Below, piece after piece: positions 36,188 to 45,555 of a stretch of 64,000 nucleotides of DNA (within the stretch, counting starts at the first letter, position 1; each line of letters opens with the position of its first letter). The stretch is from Saprospiraceae bacterium (GTDB lineage Bacteria > Bacteroidota > Bacteroidia > Chitinophagales > Saprospiraceae). The stretch covers positions 1-64,000 of the forward strand of contig JALHRR010000008.1 of assembly GCA_022841345.1 (NCBI GenBank), written 5' to 3'. The translations under genes and the position numbers were made by a program. The notes under the pieces were generated by a model, which saw only the letters and a list, made by a program, of their open reading frames with translations, was not told the DNA's origin and ran no database searches.

Positions 36188-36475
36188 CTACACCCCTTCC
36201 ACCAGAATCATTTGAGTCTTTGCCGCTCTTTGGCGAATTGATTTTGCAGGAGCATACAGCTCTGAATCCCACCAGGATCTGGCTTGATTTGTATCGCTGA
36301 ATTCCAAAACCACAATCCTGCCGGGAACCCAATCCCCTTCCAGGGTTTCTGCCTTTCCTCCTCTCACAATAAATTTACCACCGAATGCTTCCAGTGTAGC
36401 AGTAGTAAGCGATACGTAAGTTATATATTCATCTTTATCCAGAATCGAGACGTCAACAATGATATAAGCAGACAT
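36188..36475 (-). CDS. DUF1330 family protein
   Basis: A 95-residue DUF1330 protein of the dimeric alpha+beta-barrel fold. Typical features are the opening AYIIVDVSILDKDEYITYV, the central GGKFIVRGGKAETLEGDW and the RIVVLEFSDTNQARSWWDS segment. Members are often near oxidoreductases. Here a flavodoxin-like reductase gene lies 24 bases upstream in the same direction, so they probably share a transcript. Biochemical function is not established. Confidence 0.88.
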   Translation of the reverse strand: MSAYIIVDVSILDKDEYITYVSLTTATLEAFGGKFIVRGGKAETLEGDWVPGRIVVLEFSDTNQARSWWDSELYAPAKSIRQRAAKTQMILVEGV

Positions 36476-36499
36476 ATATGTTTATTTGATATATTTAAA

Positions 36500-37006
36500 T
36501 CATTTTGATTGAAAGGCATTTGATATTCTTATATAAAATTCTTTCAGATTATCCGTTTCATCCTCATCTTCAATGGTGTGCAGATGCCCCAAATAATTCA
36601 TCCCCAAATAATCAGCCGATTCAGAAAAAGGCAACCAAAAATGCTCTCCTAAATTTCCACCCAGAGATACACTGATTGCAGCCATTGATTTACCTCTTAA
36701 TTGTCTTCCCAACTCTTTTTCGATAGTAAGAAGGTCTGTGATTCTGTCAAAAAACACTTTCAGAATACCGCTCATGGCATACCAGTATACAGGTGTCAAA
36801 AATATCATGACATCATATTTCTCAATCAATTTTCTCATTAATGGCAGAAAGTCATCTCCCCTGTTCTTTCCATCATAATCATAATAATCAAATTGGTAAT
36901 CGTTCAGATCGATCACGTCCAGCTCAAAAAGCTGAGACAGGTCCTGCATCAGCTTTTCTGTAGCTCCGTCATTCCTTGAACTTCCTGCGATTACAATTGC
37001 CCTCAT
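36500..37006 (-). CDS. NAD(P)H-dependent FMN reductase-like flavoprotein
   Basis: A 168-residue flavodoxin-fold protein. The opening VIAGSSRNDGATEKL is the FMN phosphate-binding loop (about 5-19), and FLTPVYWYAMSGILKVFFDRITD (about 75-97) is the flavin-contacting loop of the NADPH-dependent FMN reductase/flavodoxin-like family. It is likely to reduce quinones or azo- or nitro-compounds, or to supply reduced flavin; the exact activity cannot be read. It is co-directional with the DUF1330 gene. Confidence 0.85.
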   Translation of the reverse strand: MRAIVIAGSSRNDGATEKLMQDLSQLFELDVIDLNDYQFDYYDYDGKNRGDDFLPLMRKLIEKYDVMIFLTPVYWYAMSGILKVFFDRITDLLTIEKELGRQLRGKSMAAISVSLGGNLGEHFWLPFSESADYLGMNYLGHLHTIEDEDETDNLKEFYIRISNAFQSK

Positions 37007-37060
37007 ATTGATTCAAATATAGGGAAAAGGGGAATTTAAAAATGTAATTACTGAATTTCT

Positions 37061-38251
37061 TCAGAGCAATTCAAACGTCACTCTTTCCAGATTGTACTTG
37101 AAGATGGGATCATTTTTTAACTTTTCCTGCCAGTCAAGTGCCATAAATATCTCTCTGCTAAGCCAGGGCATATCTCCATGAATATGCCAGAGCTGAAGAA
37201 CACCAAATGCTTTTTTGTATAGTTTTTCATCATTGCCCAGGAGGCATTCCCGAATAAATTTTTTCACTTTCAGGCTTTCAAACATCCTGCCGAACTGACT
37301 GAAAACGATGTTAGTCCAATACGAATCAGTCTCAGCCAGTAAACCGATAAATATCTCCACTGATGCTTCATCTTTGTCTTCCTTCCACATTTTCAAAGCC
37401 TGGTCCAATCGGTATCCCGGAGAATTTGTATCCTCTTCTTTCTTAACTTCTGCAGTAGATTTTAATTGGAAGTTCTCCATTTGTGCCCTGACTTCTGGCC
37501 GGATTTTAAGATTTGGAACTTCAGCCATTAAATGCAGACGAATTTCTAAAAGAATCTCAGGCGATATTGCCCAATCAGGAATATCTGTGCGCTGAATAAT
37601 TTGTTCAAAAGAAATGAATGATATAAACGACAAACCATCTCTCCAATTAGTTTCTCCAAAATGTACCCCATCATCACCCATTCTGACAAAGGAGCCGGAT
37701 TTCCAATCGCCGCTCTCCCACAATTGAGGTGTGATTAATTTGGGATATTCAAACAGTGGAAAATGCATACTTGAAACAGGATTCAGAGGCTTTGTGAATG
37801 CCATTTGAATGAACTTCAATAATTCTATGCGTAACTCCACATCGGGTATGGGAACAGGAGGCCCAAAAAAGAAAAAATCGGAGAAAATTTGCTCATAAGT
37901 TTTTGGAGGAAATCCATAGTGGCCATCTATATCTTTGAAAAATAAACCGCCGGGACCAGCCTGAATCTCCCAATGATGAGTGCTTCCTGACGTAAGGATA
38001 TATTTTCTTAAAATACCCGGTAAGAGATCAGGAATGAAATTATTCCAGAACTCAATGACTTTAAGTGAAAATTCTGAAAGCAACAGATTGGAAATTTCCG
38101 GATCGTGTGCAAGATGTTTAAAAAATTCAATTCGATCTAACAGAGGTTCTGAAGAAAGCGGCTTCCAGGATTCTAATACAGCATTCAAATTCAGAATTTC
38201 ATTTTTTCCTGACTTGCTTATGACTATATTTTCTCCTTCCCGAATGATCAT
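37061..38251 (-). CDS. Hypothetical protein, family not recognised
   Basis: A 396-residue soluble protein with mixed sheet and helix. Features visible by eye include GPGGLFFKDIDGHYGFPP (about 98-115), the PPVPIP run near 131 and SGSFVRMGDDGVHFGETNWRDGLSF (about 185-209). The C-terminus is helical. No catalytic motif is clear. It is the third gene of a minus-strand operon after two small membrane proteins with gaps of 7 and 10 bases, so it may act on or with them. Confidence 0.6.
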   Translation of the reverse strand: MIIREGENIVISKSGKNEILNLNAVLESWKPLSSEPLLDRIEFFKHLAHDPEISNLLLSEFSLKVIEFWNNFIPDLLPGILRKYILTSGSTHHWEIQAGPGGLFFKDIDGHYGFPPKTYEQIFSDFFFFGPPVPIPDVELRIELLKFIQMAFTKPLNPVSSMHFPLFEYPKLITPQLWESGDWKSGSFVRMGDDGVHFGETNWRDGLSFISFISFEQIIQRTDIPDWAISPEILLEIRLHLMAEVPNLKIRPEVRAQMENFQLKSTAEVKKEEDTNSPGYRLDQALKMWKEDKDEASVEIFIGLLAETDSYWTNIVFSQFGRMFESLKVKKFIRECLLGNDEKLYKKAFGVLQLWHIHGDMPWLSREIFMALDWQEKLKNDPIFKYNLERVTFELL

Positions 38252-38261
38252 GCTGGATGGG

Positions 38262-38573
38262 TTAAGATTCCTTTTTGAAAAAATTGAATGATCGTTTGCT
38301 AAAGAGAATGGCTCCCAGGAAAATTATTCCCTGAAAAACAAGGACTGCCAGAATTATCACTGCAATCCCCTGAAGATATTTACCCTGAACTTCACCTAAT
38401 TGATATGCCCAATACAAAAGTCTCACCCCAGCCAGAGCTGCGATGGCCAGAATCGTCTTGGCCTGCAATGCATTCAGATCCCACAAATTGAATCTTCCCA
38501 GTAGACTGCTGAGTACAAAATAAGCTCCAAGTAAACCAAAGATTCCAAATATGAAGTAGTATAAAATTTTCAT
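38262..38573 (-). CDS. Small three-helix membrane protein
   Basis: A 103-residue membrane protein with three hydrophobic segments (about 3-25, 40-58 and 68-92). It resembles the upstream gene product in helix order and in the segment AGVRLLYWAYQLGEVQGKYLQGI compared with LTVLYFAFRYGHIKENWAAGI, so the two are tandem paralogues. Function unknown. It is the middle gene of a compact operon. Confidence 0.6.
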   Translation of the reverse strand: MKILYYFIFGIFGLLGAYFVLSSLLGRFNLWDLNALQAKTILAIAALAGVRLLYWAYQLGEVQGKYLQGIAVIILAVLVFQGIIFLGAILFSKRSFNFFKKES

Positions 38574-38580
38574 AGGGATT

Positions 38581-38871
38581 TTATTGCCAGTTAATTTTGC
38601 CGGTCAATAATCCTCCTATCATAATAACAAGAAATAACAATACTGCCAAAAATTCAATTCCTATTCCTGCGGCCCAATTTTCTTTAATATGTCCATATCT
38701 GAATGCAAAATAAAGAACTGTAAGAGCAGAAACCGAGGCAGTAGTCGTCAGAATCTTTTCTCTCATTGGCGTGTAGGGCGAGCTTCCGAATAAGTTTGCG
38801 AATAACAGGAATACTGCTATCAGTGTAAATATTACCAAAAGGCCATAAAATGAAATTTTAAGTACAAACAT
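38581..38871 (-). CDS. Small three-helix membrane protein, paralogue
   Basis: A 96-residue protein with three predicted membrane helices (about 5-28, 42-60 and 68-90) and little soluble sequence. First gene of the operon continuing to 37061. It is paralogous to 38262-38573 by the shared position of the Tyr/Arg-rich loop (FAFRYGHIKENWAAG). The function is not recognised. Confidence 0.6.
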   Translation of the reverse strand: MFVLKISFYGLLVIFTLIAVFLLFANLFGSSPYTPMREKILTTTASVSALTVLYFAFRYGHIKENWAAGIGIEFLAVLLFLVIMIGGLLTGKINWQ

Positions 38872-39164
38872 CTCAACATTCTTATTTGGTTATAAATCAT
38901 TGGTAAAAATAACAGCTGTTTCTTCTTCTTTTAGAAGCAATAGTACGAAGCGTGATTGAAATCATTTGAGAAAGGGGAATTCAAATATGGAGTGTCCTGC
39001 TTGCCCATTTTTTGAACTCATTCCTGATACAGAGTTATATCAAAATCTCAGTCCTTAAGGATTTAATTTGTACTTTCAAGACATTTCCATGCAGCGTTTT
39101 GGACATTCGCGCATAATGCAAATGACAGCGCGCGCCTTTACATTATTTTCAATACATTGATACG
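38872..39164. other. Divergent promoter spacer
   Basis: About 290 bases between divergent genes. No gene, no clean repeat, and no promoter I would defend. Confidence 0.4.
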
Positions 39165-40919
39165 ATGAAACATTTTACGAAACCCTCGCTTTTACTGGTT
39201 TTAATTGTGGTCTCGCTGATAGCCGCATGCAGGAAAGACTCATCCATTATCACAGATACTCCCATTTTCCCTAATCCAACTGTTTTGATTGAAACTGGTG
39301 CTAAGGGACTCGTTGCTGATGAAAACGGGAATGCCATTGAAGGCGCAACAGTAATGCTTGGTGATAAAGTGACAACAACTAATGCCTATGGATATTATGA
39401 AATCAGTGGAAAAACAAATGCTGCTCAGCCATTTGTGAGAATAGAAAAGTCGGGTTATTTTCCCTCCATTTGTAATTTTACAGGAAGGGCAGGGCAATTT
39501 GGAAGGCTGAAATCCACACTAAGAACTAAAACACTGAGCGGCCAAATTCAGGCTTCCAGTGGAGGAGTGGTTCAGGTATCAGGAGGAGGATCTATTGATT
39601 TCAAAGCAAATGGATTTGTAACTGCTTCAGGACAGCCATATTCGGGAACTGTGAATGTGTTTGCTACTTATCTTGACCCGACCAAACCTAAAACAATGCA
39701 GATGATTCCCGGCTCTTTTCGTGGGATAAGTGCAGAGGGTGAGGATCAGGTCCTGGTCAGCTATGGAATGATGAATGTTTTATTGGAAAGTCCATCCGGA
39801 GAAAAATTACAAATCAACAAACCGGCCAATTTAACCACACCTATTCCCGCATCCAAACAGGGTGATGCCCCTTCCATAATTCCGCTATGGTATATCAATG
39901 AAGCAACATCCATATGGATGGAAGAGGGGTCGGCGACAAAACAGGGAAATACTTATGTAGGGGAGGTGAATCACTTTTCGTGGTGGAATTGTGATGTTGG
40001 GTTTGAGGTAGTTACTTTGAGTGGAAGAGTAATAATTGACGGTACGTATCCATTTGTAATTTTACAAATTACCAGATCAAACGACCAAACAACTACCTAC
40101 GTTCCAAATTCTGAAGGTTACTTTAGTGCAGGAGTGCCTGCTAATGAAGCTTTTCTTTTTGAAGTTATTAATGAATGCGGCAATGCAATTTATTCTGCTG
40201 ATCTTGGACCTTATGCTTCTGATACAGACATAGGAAATCTATTTTTGGGTTCCGGTTCCAGCTGGTCAACTATTTCCGGTACTTTGGAGAATTGTGATGG
40301 AGAACCTGTAACCAATGGAATAGTATTTTTTAGTAGTTCGATTTCTGCTCCGGTTCAGTTTCCGATTGAAGCAGATCCGGTAAATGGCACATTTATGGGT
40401 ATTGTGCCAACCTGTGAAACTGATTTTATTTTGACCGGTTATGATTTGGACAATTTAACTGCCTCGACTCCCATTAGCGGACCTGCATCCCCTGTACATA
40501 ATTTTGGAGTGATTTCTGTGTGTAATTCATTGGCCGTTGGATTGTCATTTGAATATGATGGTCAGATTAAATTTATTCCGCATGCTCATCTGGAATTCAC
40601 AGATTCTTCATTATACAGACATTACAAATTCACATTTCTTGATAACCAGGCCGGGAAATCTATAGCATATTATATAAATCTAATTAATTTTAGCTTGCCC
40701 CCTGCAGCTCCGGAATGGCAGATTTCTTCCGGCATCTCTACAAGCAGTGGTACAGTTTATTTCACAGGATTTGCAACCGGACAGCTCAATTTTTTACAGT
40801 CAGGCACGCAGTCCGGAGAATATGTCCATATTCAATTAACAGGAATTACACTAATACGTCACCCTGATCAAACTACATTCACAAATGTCAAAGCTAATGC
40901 TATAGCATTAATACGGTAA
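39165..40919 (+). CDS. Carboxypeptidase-regulatory-like domain lipoprotein
   Basis: A 584-residue lipoprotein with lipobox SLIAAC (Cys22). Next comes a carboxypeptidase-regulatory-like domain (about 45-105: GLVADENGNAIEGATVMLGD, then TNAYGYYEISG). The next part, with SYGMMNVLLESPSGEKLQI, SIIPLWYINEATSIWMEEG and VNHFSWWNCD, resembles a family of large surface lipoproteins from Bacteroidota. Further beta-sandwich domains follow. It is the first gene of a transcript with an ECF sigma factor (13-base gap) and an anti-sigma-like protein, so it may be a target or a sensor partner. Confidence 0.75.
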   Translation: MKHFTKPSLLLVLIVVSLIAACRKDSSIITDTPIFPNPTVLIETGAKGLVADENGNAIEGATVMLGDKVTTTNAYGYYEISGKTNAAQPFVRIEKSGYFPSICNFTGRAGQFGRLKSTLRTKTLSGQIQASSGGVVQVSGGGSIDFKANGFVTASGQPYSGTVNVFATYLDPTKPKTMQMIPGSFRGISAEGEDQVLVSYGMMNVLLESPSGEKLQINKPANLTTPIPASKQGDAPSIIPLWYINEATSIWMEEGSATKQGNTYVGEVNHFSWWNCDVGFEVVTLSGRVIIDGTYPFVILQITRSNDQTTTYVPNSEGYFSAGVPANEAFLFEVINECGNAIYSADLGPYASDTDIGNLFLGSGSSWSTISGTLENCDGEPVTNGIVFFSSSISAPVQFPIEADPVNGTFMGIVPTCETDFILTGYDLDNLTASTPISGPASPVHNFGVISVCNSLAVGLSFEYDGQIKFIPHAHLEFTDSSLYRHYKFTFLDNQAGKSIAYYINLINFSLPPAAPEWQISSGISTSSGTVYFTGFATGQLNFLQSGTQSGEYVHIQLTGITLIRHPDQTTFTNVKANAIALIR

Positions 40920-40932
40920 TTATTAATTCGGA

Positions 40933-41499
40933 ATGCAAAACGAATCCAGCCACTTATTACTGGTCCATCAATGTTTGGAAGGCGATACAAAGTCTGAAGA
41001 GGCTTTGTATCGTCGTTTTGCACCACAGGTCATGGCCATTGCCCGAAGGTATGCAAAGGATGATTCGATGGCTCAAGACTATATGCAGGAGTGTTTCGTT
41101 GCGTTATTTGACAAATTGAAAAAATTTGATGCCTCAAAAGGGGATTTCGAGCCCTGGTTGTATCGTTTATGTGTCAATCAAATATTGCAATTGATCAGAA
41201 AAAGTAATCGCAAAATCTCTTTCGAAGAATTATCGACCGATCTGCAGGAACCAGAAATACAGGAAAATGAAATGGAATTATTGGACAACAAAATGCTATT
41301 AAACGCCATCAGGGAATTACCGAACGGTTATCGTGAAGTATTCAATTTATCGGTACTTGACAATTGGTCCCACAAAGAAATATCAACAGCATTAAAAATT
41401 ACGGAGAGTAGTTCCCGCTCACAGCTTGCACGGGCAAAAAGCTGGTTGAGGCAAAAACTATATAAAATAATAAGACATCATGAGCAAAAACTGGTTTGA
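40933..41499 (+). CDS. ECF-type RNA polymerase sigma factor
   Basis: A 188-residue sigma-70 family ECF factor. Region 2 lies at about 20-95 (EEALYRRFAPQVMAIARRY, QDYMQECFVALFDKL, FEPWLYRLCVNQIL). Region 4 lies at about 125-180 (IRELPNGYREVFNLSVLDNWSHKEISTAL with a helix-turn-helix). It directs polymerase to its own target promoters. The next gene overlaps by 20 bases and carries an anti-sigma-like membrane layout, so the two are a regulatory pair. Confidence 0.9.
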   Translation: MQNESSHLLLVHQCLEGDTKSEEALYRRFAPQVMAIARRYAKDDSMAQDYMQECFVALFDKLKKFDASKGDFEPWLYRLCVNQILQLIRKSNRKISFEELSTDLQEPEIQENEMELLDNKMLLNAIRELPNGYREVFNLSVLDNWSHKEISTALKITESSSRSQLARAKSWLRQKLYKIIRHHEQKLV

Positions 41500-42844
41500 G
41501 CAAAATATGAACAAAAAGCTTTCCGGCAGTGCTGAAGACTTTGATTTGGATGCCAATTGGAAGGCTATTCAGGCAAAACGGAGCAAGAAAAAAAGAAGGG
41601 TATTATTCTTCTGGTTTGTGTTGCCTGTAGTCGTGATTTTATTCGCTGGCAGCAGTATATTTTTTGCAACAGATCACCGGTATTTAAACGATCCGGAAAG
41701 CATTTCTTCAACAGCATTGCCTTTAGCTTCAAGAATTGTTATAGAAAAAAGTGTCACTCAATCTTCTTCAATTACTACGAATGAGGATAACGAAAATTCT
41801 AAATTGGAAAGCAAATCCGGAATTCAATCCTTAAAACAAAATAAGAAAAAGGATTCAAAGAAATATGCTGCATCAGCTTCTCAAACCACTGAAATCAATC
41901 CAACATCAGAGCGATCAAAAGCTTCAATAGACCAACTCATTGTTGCAAGCAGCATTGAGGAAAATAATACTGAAATAGCTGAATCCAGGGACGAATCTGA
42001 TTTAGAGAAACATGTTTTTGAAAGTGAATCAGATCTTGCAATCTCAGCACTTGTATCAAAATTGTCATTATTGCCGGAATCCTCCATTGAGCTTGATATT
42101 CCACTATTTGATGCAGAAATTCAAAGTAAAAAAACAGCTAAAAAGACTCCCGGCTACTGGATAGGTGCTACCGCTGTGTATGGACTCCAGTCTATCAACA
42201 GGTCCGGTCCTGAAGATTTATATGCTTTCAGACAAAAGGAAGAGGAAGCGCTGGAAATGATGCAGGCCGGATTTGAATTTGGAGTAAAATTAAGCAGGCA
42301 TTTTTCACTACAAACCGGACTAAATTATATCCAGTATACTGACAAAAGAGTCTATGAAAATACAGAAGTTTACACAGTAATTGATTCCAATTTTATCATC
42401 AGTAAGCTCCTCAAAGCTGATGGAAGTATGCAGGACATTTATGGTGTCGCCGAGATTCCATATGTCAGAGAAATAAATGAAACATCTTACAATCGATACA
42501 GGCATATGGAATTACCAGTCATCATTGCCTGGGAAAATAAGCTGACAAGTAATTTTTCGTTTAGAGCCGGTGCAGGAGTTTCTCTTGGATTAATTTCATC
42601 CAGATCAGGAAGTATAAGTGACATTAACGATTCAAAAATCCCTCTTTCACAAGCTCCGTACAAATCACAGGGACAAATGGCAGGATTGCTCCGTATCGAA
42701 TGGATGTACATGAAGCCGGGTTGGTCAGCCGGAATCATTTTGCAAGGAAGAAGTGATCTTCTTAACCAACTCAAATCTGAAGCTGGATATACTGAAAGAA
42801 GAACAGTATATGCAATTGGCTTGGCTTATAGAATACATCTGTGA
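41480..42844 (+). CDS. Anti-sigma-like protein with C-terminal barrel-like domain
   Basis: A 454-residue protein overlapping the sigma gene. Residues 1-38 are cytoplasmic (NWFEQNMNKKLSGSAEDF, a typical anti-sigma start), 41-63 form one membrane helix, and 70-200 are Ser/Glu/Lys-rich and probably disordered. From about 223 onwards (PGYWIGATAVYG ...) the sequence looks like an outer-membrane beta-barrel domain ending GLAYRIHL. The combination of an inner-membrane helix and a barrel-like domain is odd but recurrent in Bacteroidota. Probably holds the sigma factor and senses envelope state. Confidence 0.65.
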   Translation: MSKNWFEQNMNKKLSGSAEDFDLDANWKAIQAKRSKKKRRVLFFWFVLPVVVILFAGSSIFFATDHRYLNDPESISSTALPLASRIVIEKSVTQSSSITTNEDNENSKLESKSGIQSLKQNKKKDSKKYAASASQTTEINPTSERSKASIDQLIVASSIEENNTEIAESRDESDLEKHVFESESDLAISALVSKLSLLPESSIELDIPLFDAEIQSKKTAKKTPGYWIGATAVYGLQSINRSGPEDLYAFRQKEEEALEMMQAGFEFGVKLSRHFSLQTGLNYIQYTDKRVYENTEVYTVIDSNFIISKLLKADGSMQDIYGVAEIPYVREINETSYNRYRHMELPVIIAWENKLTSNFSFRAGAGVSLGLISSRSGSISDINDSKIPLSQAPYKSQGQMAGLLRIEWMYMKPGWSAGIILQGRSDLLNQLKSEAGYTERRTVYAIGLAYRIHL

Positions 42845-42922
42845 AATTTGAGCTAAAGCGAAGAGGTTATGGTTCGGTAAACAAAGGTTAATAATTTCCC
42901 GATTTTGGTTTATTTTTAAACC

Positions 42923-43782
42923 ATGGAACTCTCGCCCAGAAATATAAATCCTTTTACTGACTTTGGATTCAAAAAAATATTTGGAGAAGAAGCTACCAAG
43001 GATTTATTATTAGACTTTATCAATTCCATTTTGTCTGAAGAGACGGGTGAAATTACCTCACTTGAATACTCAAAAAATGAGCACCTGGGCTTAGGCGAAC
43101 TTGACAGGAAAGTGGTTTTTGATATATATTGCATTACCGACAAAGGTGAAAGAATTATCGTTGAGATGCAAAAGGCATTTCAATTAAACTTCAAAGACAG
43201 ATCTCTTTTTTATACAACATTTCCTGTCAGAGACCAGGCAATAGTTGGCGATTGGGATTTTGAACTAAAAGCAGTCTATTGTATTTCTATATTAGATTTT
43301 AAATTAAAAGATCAATTCTCAGAACCTGATAAATTTATTCATCGAATTGGGCTTTTAGACAGAGATACCGGAGAACGTTTCAGTTCAAAACTGAACTTCA
43401 TATATCTGGAGGTTCCCAAATTTGGATTAAGCGAGAATCAGTTGGGAACCAAATTTGAAAAATGGGTGTATTTATTTTGGAGTACCTCCAGCGACTCCCG
43501 GATAGATTACAGGACAAAATATTTTCAAAAGTTATGGACATTGCAGAAATCGTAAAATTAGGAGCAAAGGAACGCAGTGATTATGAGGATAGCCTAAAAA
43601 ATTATCGCGACTTTAAGAATGCTTTATCAGCTCAGTTTGATGAAGGAAAAATGGAAGGCAAAACTGAGACTGCTATCAATTTATTTAATTTGGGAGTTCC
43701 ATTAGATATGATATTAAAGGCCACAAACTTTGAAAAGGATGAGTTACTGAAAATTTTGCAAGAGAAAGGACTTCTTGAATAA
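42923..43782 (+). pseudogene. Rpn-family (PD-(D/E)XK) gene with frameshift
   Basis: A recombination-promoting nuclease/putative transposase of about 287 residues split into two frames. The first part (42923-43555) begins NPFTDFGFKKIFG and shows the nuclease core DRKVVFDIYCITDKGERIIVEMQ. After FEKWVYLF the frame changes: the family's LQRLPDRLQDKIF segment continues in the next frame to 43782, ending ILQEKGLLE. One base is missing in a TTTT run near 43475-43478. The DNA and protein on both sides are well preserved, so it is a recent loss or a sequencing error. Confidence 0.8.
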
Positions 43783-43925
43783 GGAAACCTTCCCATTTAC
43801 CCGAAGCGGCATACTTCTATTTGCAACTCCAGCAGATACTACTCATTCAATTTTTCCATAATAAGACAATATCCCCCGTTCCTAATTAGTATTCCTTTTC
43901 CGTCAATATATCAAAACAAAAAACC

Positions 43926-43933
43926 TACTTTTG
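43926..43933 (+). promoter_or_regulatory. Candidate -7 element before the pigment cluster
   Basis: TACTTTTG, the same word as before the DUF3276 gene, lies 34 bases upstream of the ammonia-lyase start. A -33 TTTG is not evident, so the call is tentative. Confidence 0.38.
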
Positions 43934-43966
43934 TTCACTTTTTAACAATGTCAATGAAAGGATTGT

Positions 43967-45535
43967 ATGGTCTTACTTGGTAGTAAGGCACTTACGCTGG
44001 AAGAAGTGCACAGGATTTTATATGAGGAAGTAGAATTGACACTGGACAGCAGTGCCTTGCAAAATGTGCAGGACAGCCATGAATTCATCAAAGAATTCTC
44101 ACTGAATAAACTTATTTACGGGATTAACACGGGTTTTGGACCTATGGCCCAGTACAAAATAAGCGAAGCCAACAGAGTTCAGTTACAATACAATCTTATC
44201 CGTTCTCATAGTGCCGGAGCTGGCAAGCTGCTGGCACCCGTGCAGGTTAAAGCACTGATGCTTTCCCGTTTATGTGGATTTATGCAGGGATTTTCAGGCG
44301 TGCATACTGAAGTGCCTCATCTATTATGCGCCTTTATTAATCAGAATATTTTTCCCTGTATTTATGAACACGGTGGTGTAGGAGCTAGTGGTGATTTGGT
44401 ACAACTTGCCCATTTGGCCCTCGTGATGATCGGGGAAGGTGAAGTGTTTTTTCAGGATACCAAAATGTCATCTGCTGAAATGTTTGCCCAAACAGGACTC
44501 AAACCCATCAATATTCACGTTCGCGAAGGTCTGGCAATTATCAATGGAACATCAGCTATGACAGGAATCGGGCTAATCAACATCATCAATTCAAAAAAAC
44601 TGCTCCACTGGAGCTGCATATGTGCAGCTATCATTAATGAGTTGGTTTCAGCATTTGATGACCACCTGAGTCCACAGCTAAATGCGGTTAAGAAGCATCA
44701 CGGACAAAATAAAATAGCAGAAATTCTCAGGGAAATGATAGAGGGAAGCAGTATGATTCGTCATCGTCCCGATCATTTGTACAATGAAAATATTGCTGAA
44801 GTGCTGCAGGATAAGGTACAGGAATATTATTCATTGCGTTGTGTTCCACAAATTTTAGGACCAATTCTGGATACGATTATTAACGCGGAGCTAACAATTT
44901 TGGATGAATTAAACTCTGTCAGTGATAATCCCGTAATTGACCATAAGGAGCAAAATGTGTATCATGGGGGCAACTTCCACGGAGATTATGTAGCACTTGA
45001 AATGGACAAACTCAAGACAGCTATTACAAAGCTGTCCATGCTGAGCGAGCGTCAGATCAATTATCTGATGAATGATAAGCTCAATCTAAAGTTTCCTCCA
45101 TTTCTAAATCTGGGCAAACTGGGACTTAATTTTGGAATGCAGGGTGTTCAATTCACTGCCACTTCCACAGTAGCTGAGAATCAGTCGCTTTCCTTCCCTA
45201 TGTATGTTCACAGTATTCCCAACAATAATGACAATCAGGACATTGTAAGCATGGGCTGTAATGCTGCCATTATGACCGCCAGAGTGATCGACAATACATT
45301 TGAGGTTTTGGCGATTGAATTAATGAGTCTGTTGCAGGCAATGGATTTCTTAAATGAAATTGATCGGTTTTCTCCCCTGGCACAGTCGGTTTACAGCGAT
45401 TTGAGAGCCATTTTCCCGAAATTTGTGGAAGATTCTCCGAAACACGGGGATATAAATCGAATTAAGCAACATTTATTGAATTCCACTCAAAATTGGCTGG
45501 ACGAGAAAATGGACTTTACTTATCATCCGGAATGA
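43967..45535 (+). CDS. Tyrosine ammonia-lyase (HAL/PAL/TAL family)
   Basis: It removes ammonia from tyrosine to give 4-coumarate, the aromatic starter of flexirubin/aryl-polyene pigments. The 522 residues contain Tyr51 (YGINTGFG), the Ala140-Ser141-Gly142 triad in GGVGASGDLVQLAHLAL that forms the MIO cofactor, and the selectivity segment NLIRSHSAG (77-84 region). The same NLIRSHS segment occurs in Flavobacterium johnsoniae tyrosine ammonia-lyase as I recall it. YHGGNFHGDY and PNNNDNQDIVSMG are also conserved. A histidase is less likely because hut genes are absent and pigment genes follow. First gene of the cluster. Confidence 0.88.
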   Translation: MVLLGSKALTLEEVHRILYEEVELTLDSSALQNVQDSHEFIKEFSLNKLIYGINTGFGPMAQYKISEANRVQLQYNLIRSHSAGAGKLLAPVQVKALMLSRLCGFMQGFSGVHTEVPHLLCAFINQNIFPCIYEHGGVGASGDLVQLAHLALVMIGEGEVFFQDTKMSSAEMFAQTGLKPINIHVREGLAIINGTSAMTGIGLINIINSKKLLHWSCICAAIINELVSAFDDHLSPQLNAVKKHHGQNKIAEILREMIEGSSMIRHRPDHLYNENIAEVLQDKVQEYYSLRCVPQILGPILDTIINAELTILDELNSVSDNPVIDHKEQNVYHGGNFHGDYVALEMDKLKTAITKLSMLSERQINYLMNDKLNLKFPPFLNLGKLGLNFGMQGVQFTATSTVAENQSLSFPMYVHSIPNNNDNQDIVSMGCNAAIMTARVIDNTFEVLAIELMSLLQAMDFLNEIDRFSPLAQSVYSDLRAIFPKFVEDSPKHGDINRIKQHLLNSTQNWLDEKMDFTYHPE

Positions 45536-45555
45536 TTTAAAAATAGGAAAATGTT

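Noticed and set aside
43462-43782. A separate 106-residue gene
   Set aside because: Its product continues the Rpn protein from 42923, so it is the second half of a frameshifted gene, not an independent one.
43967-45535. Histidine ammonia-lyase (hutH) as the product
   Set aside because: The selectivity segment matches the Flavobacterium tyrosine enzyme, and pigment genes rather than hut genes follow.
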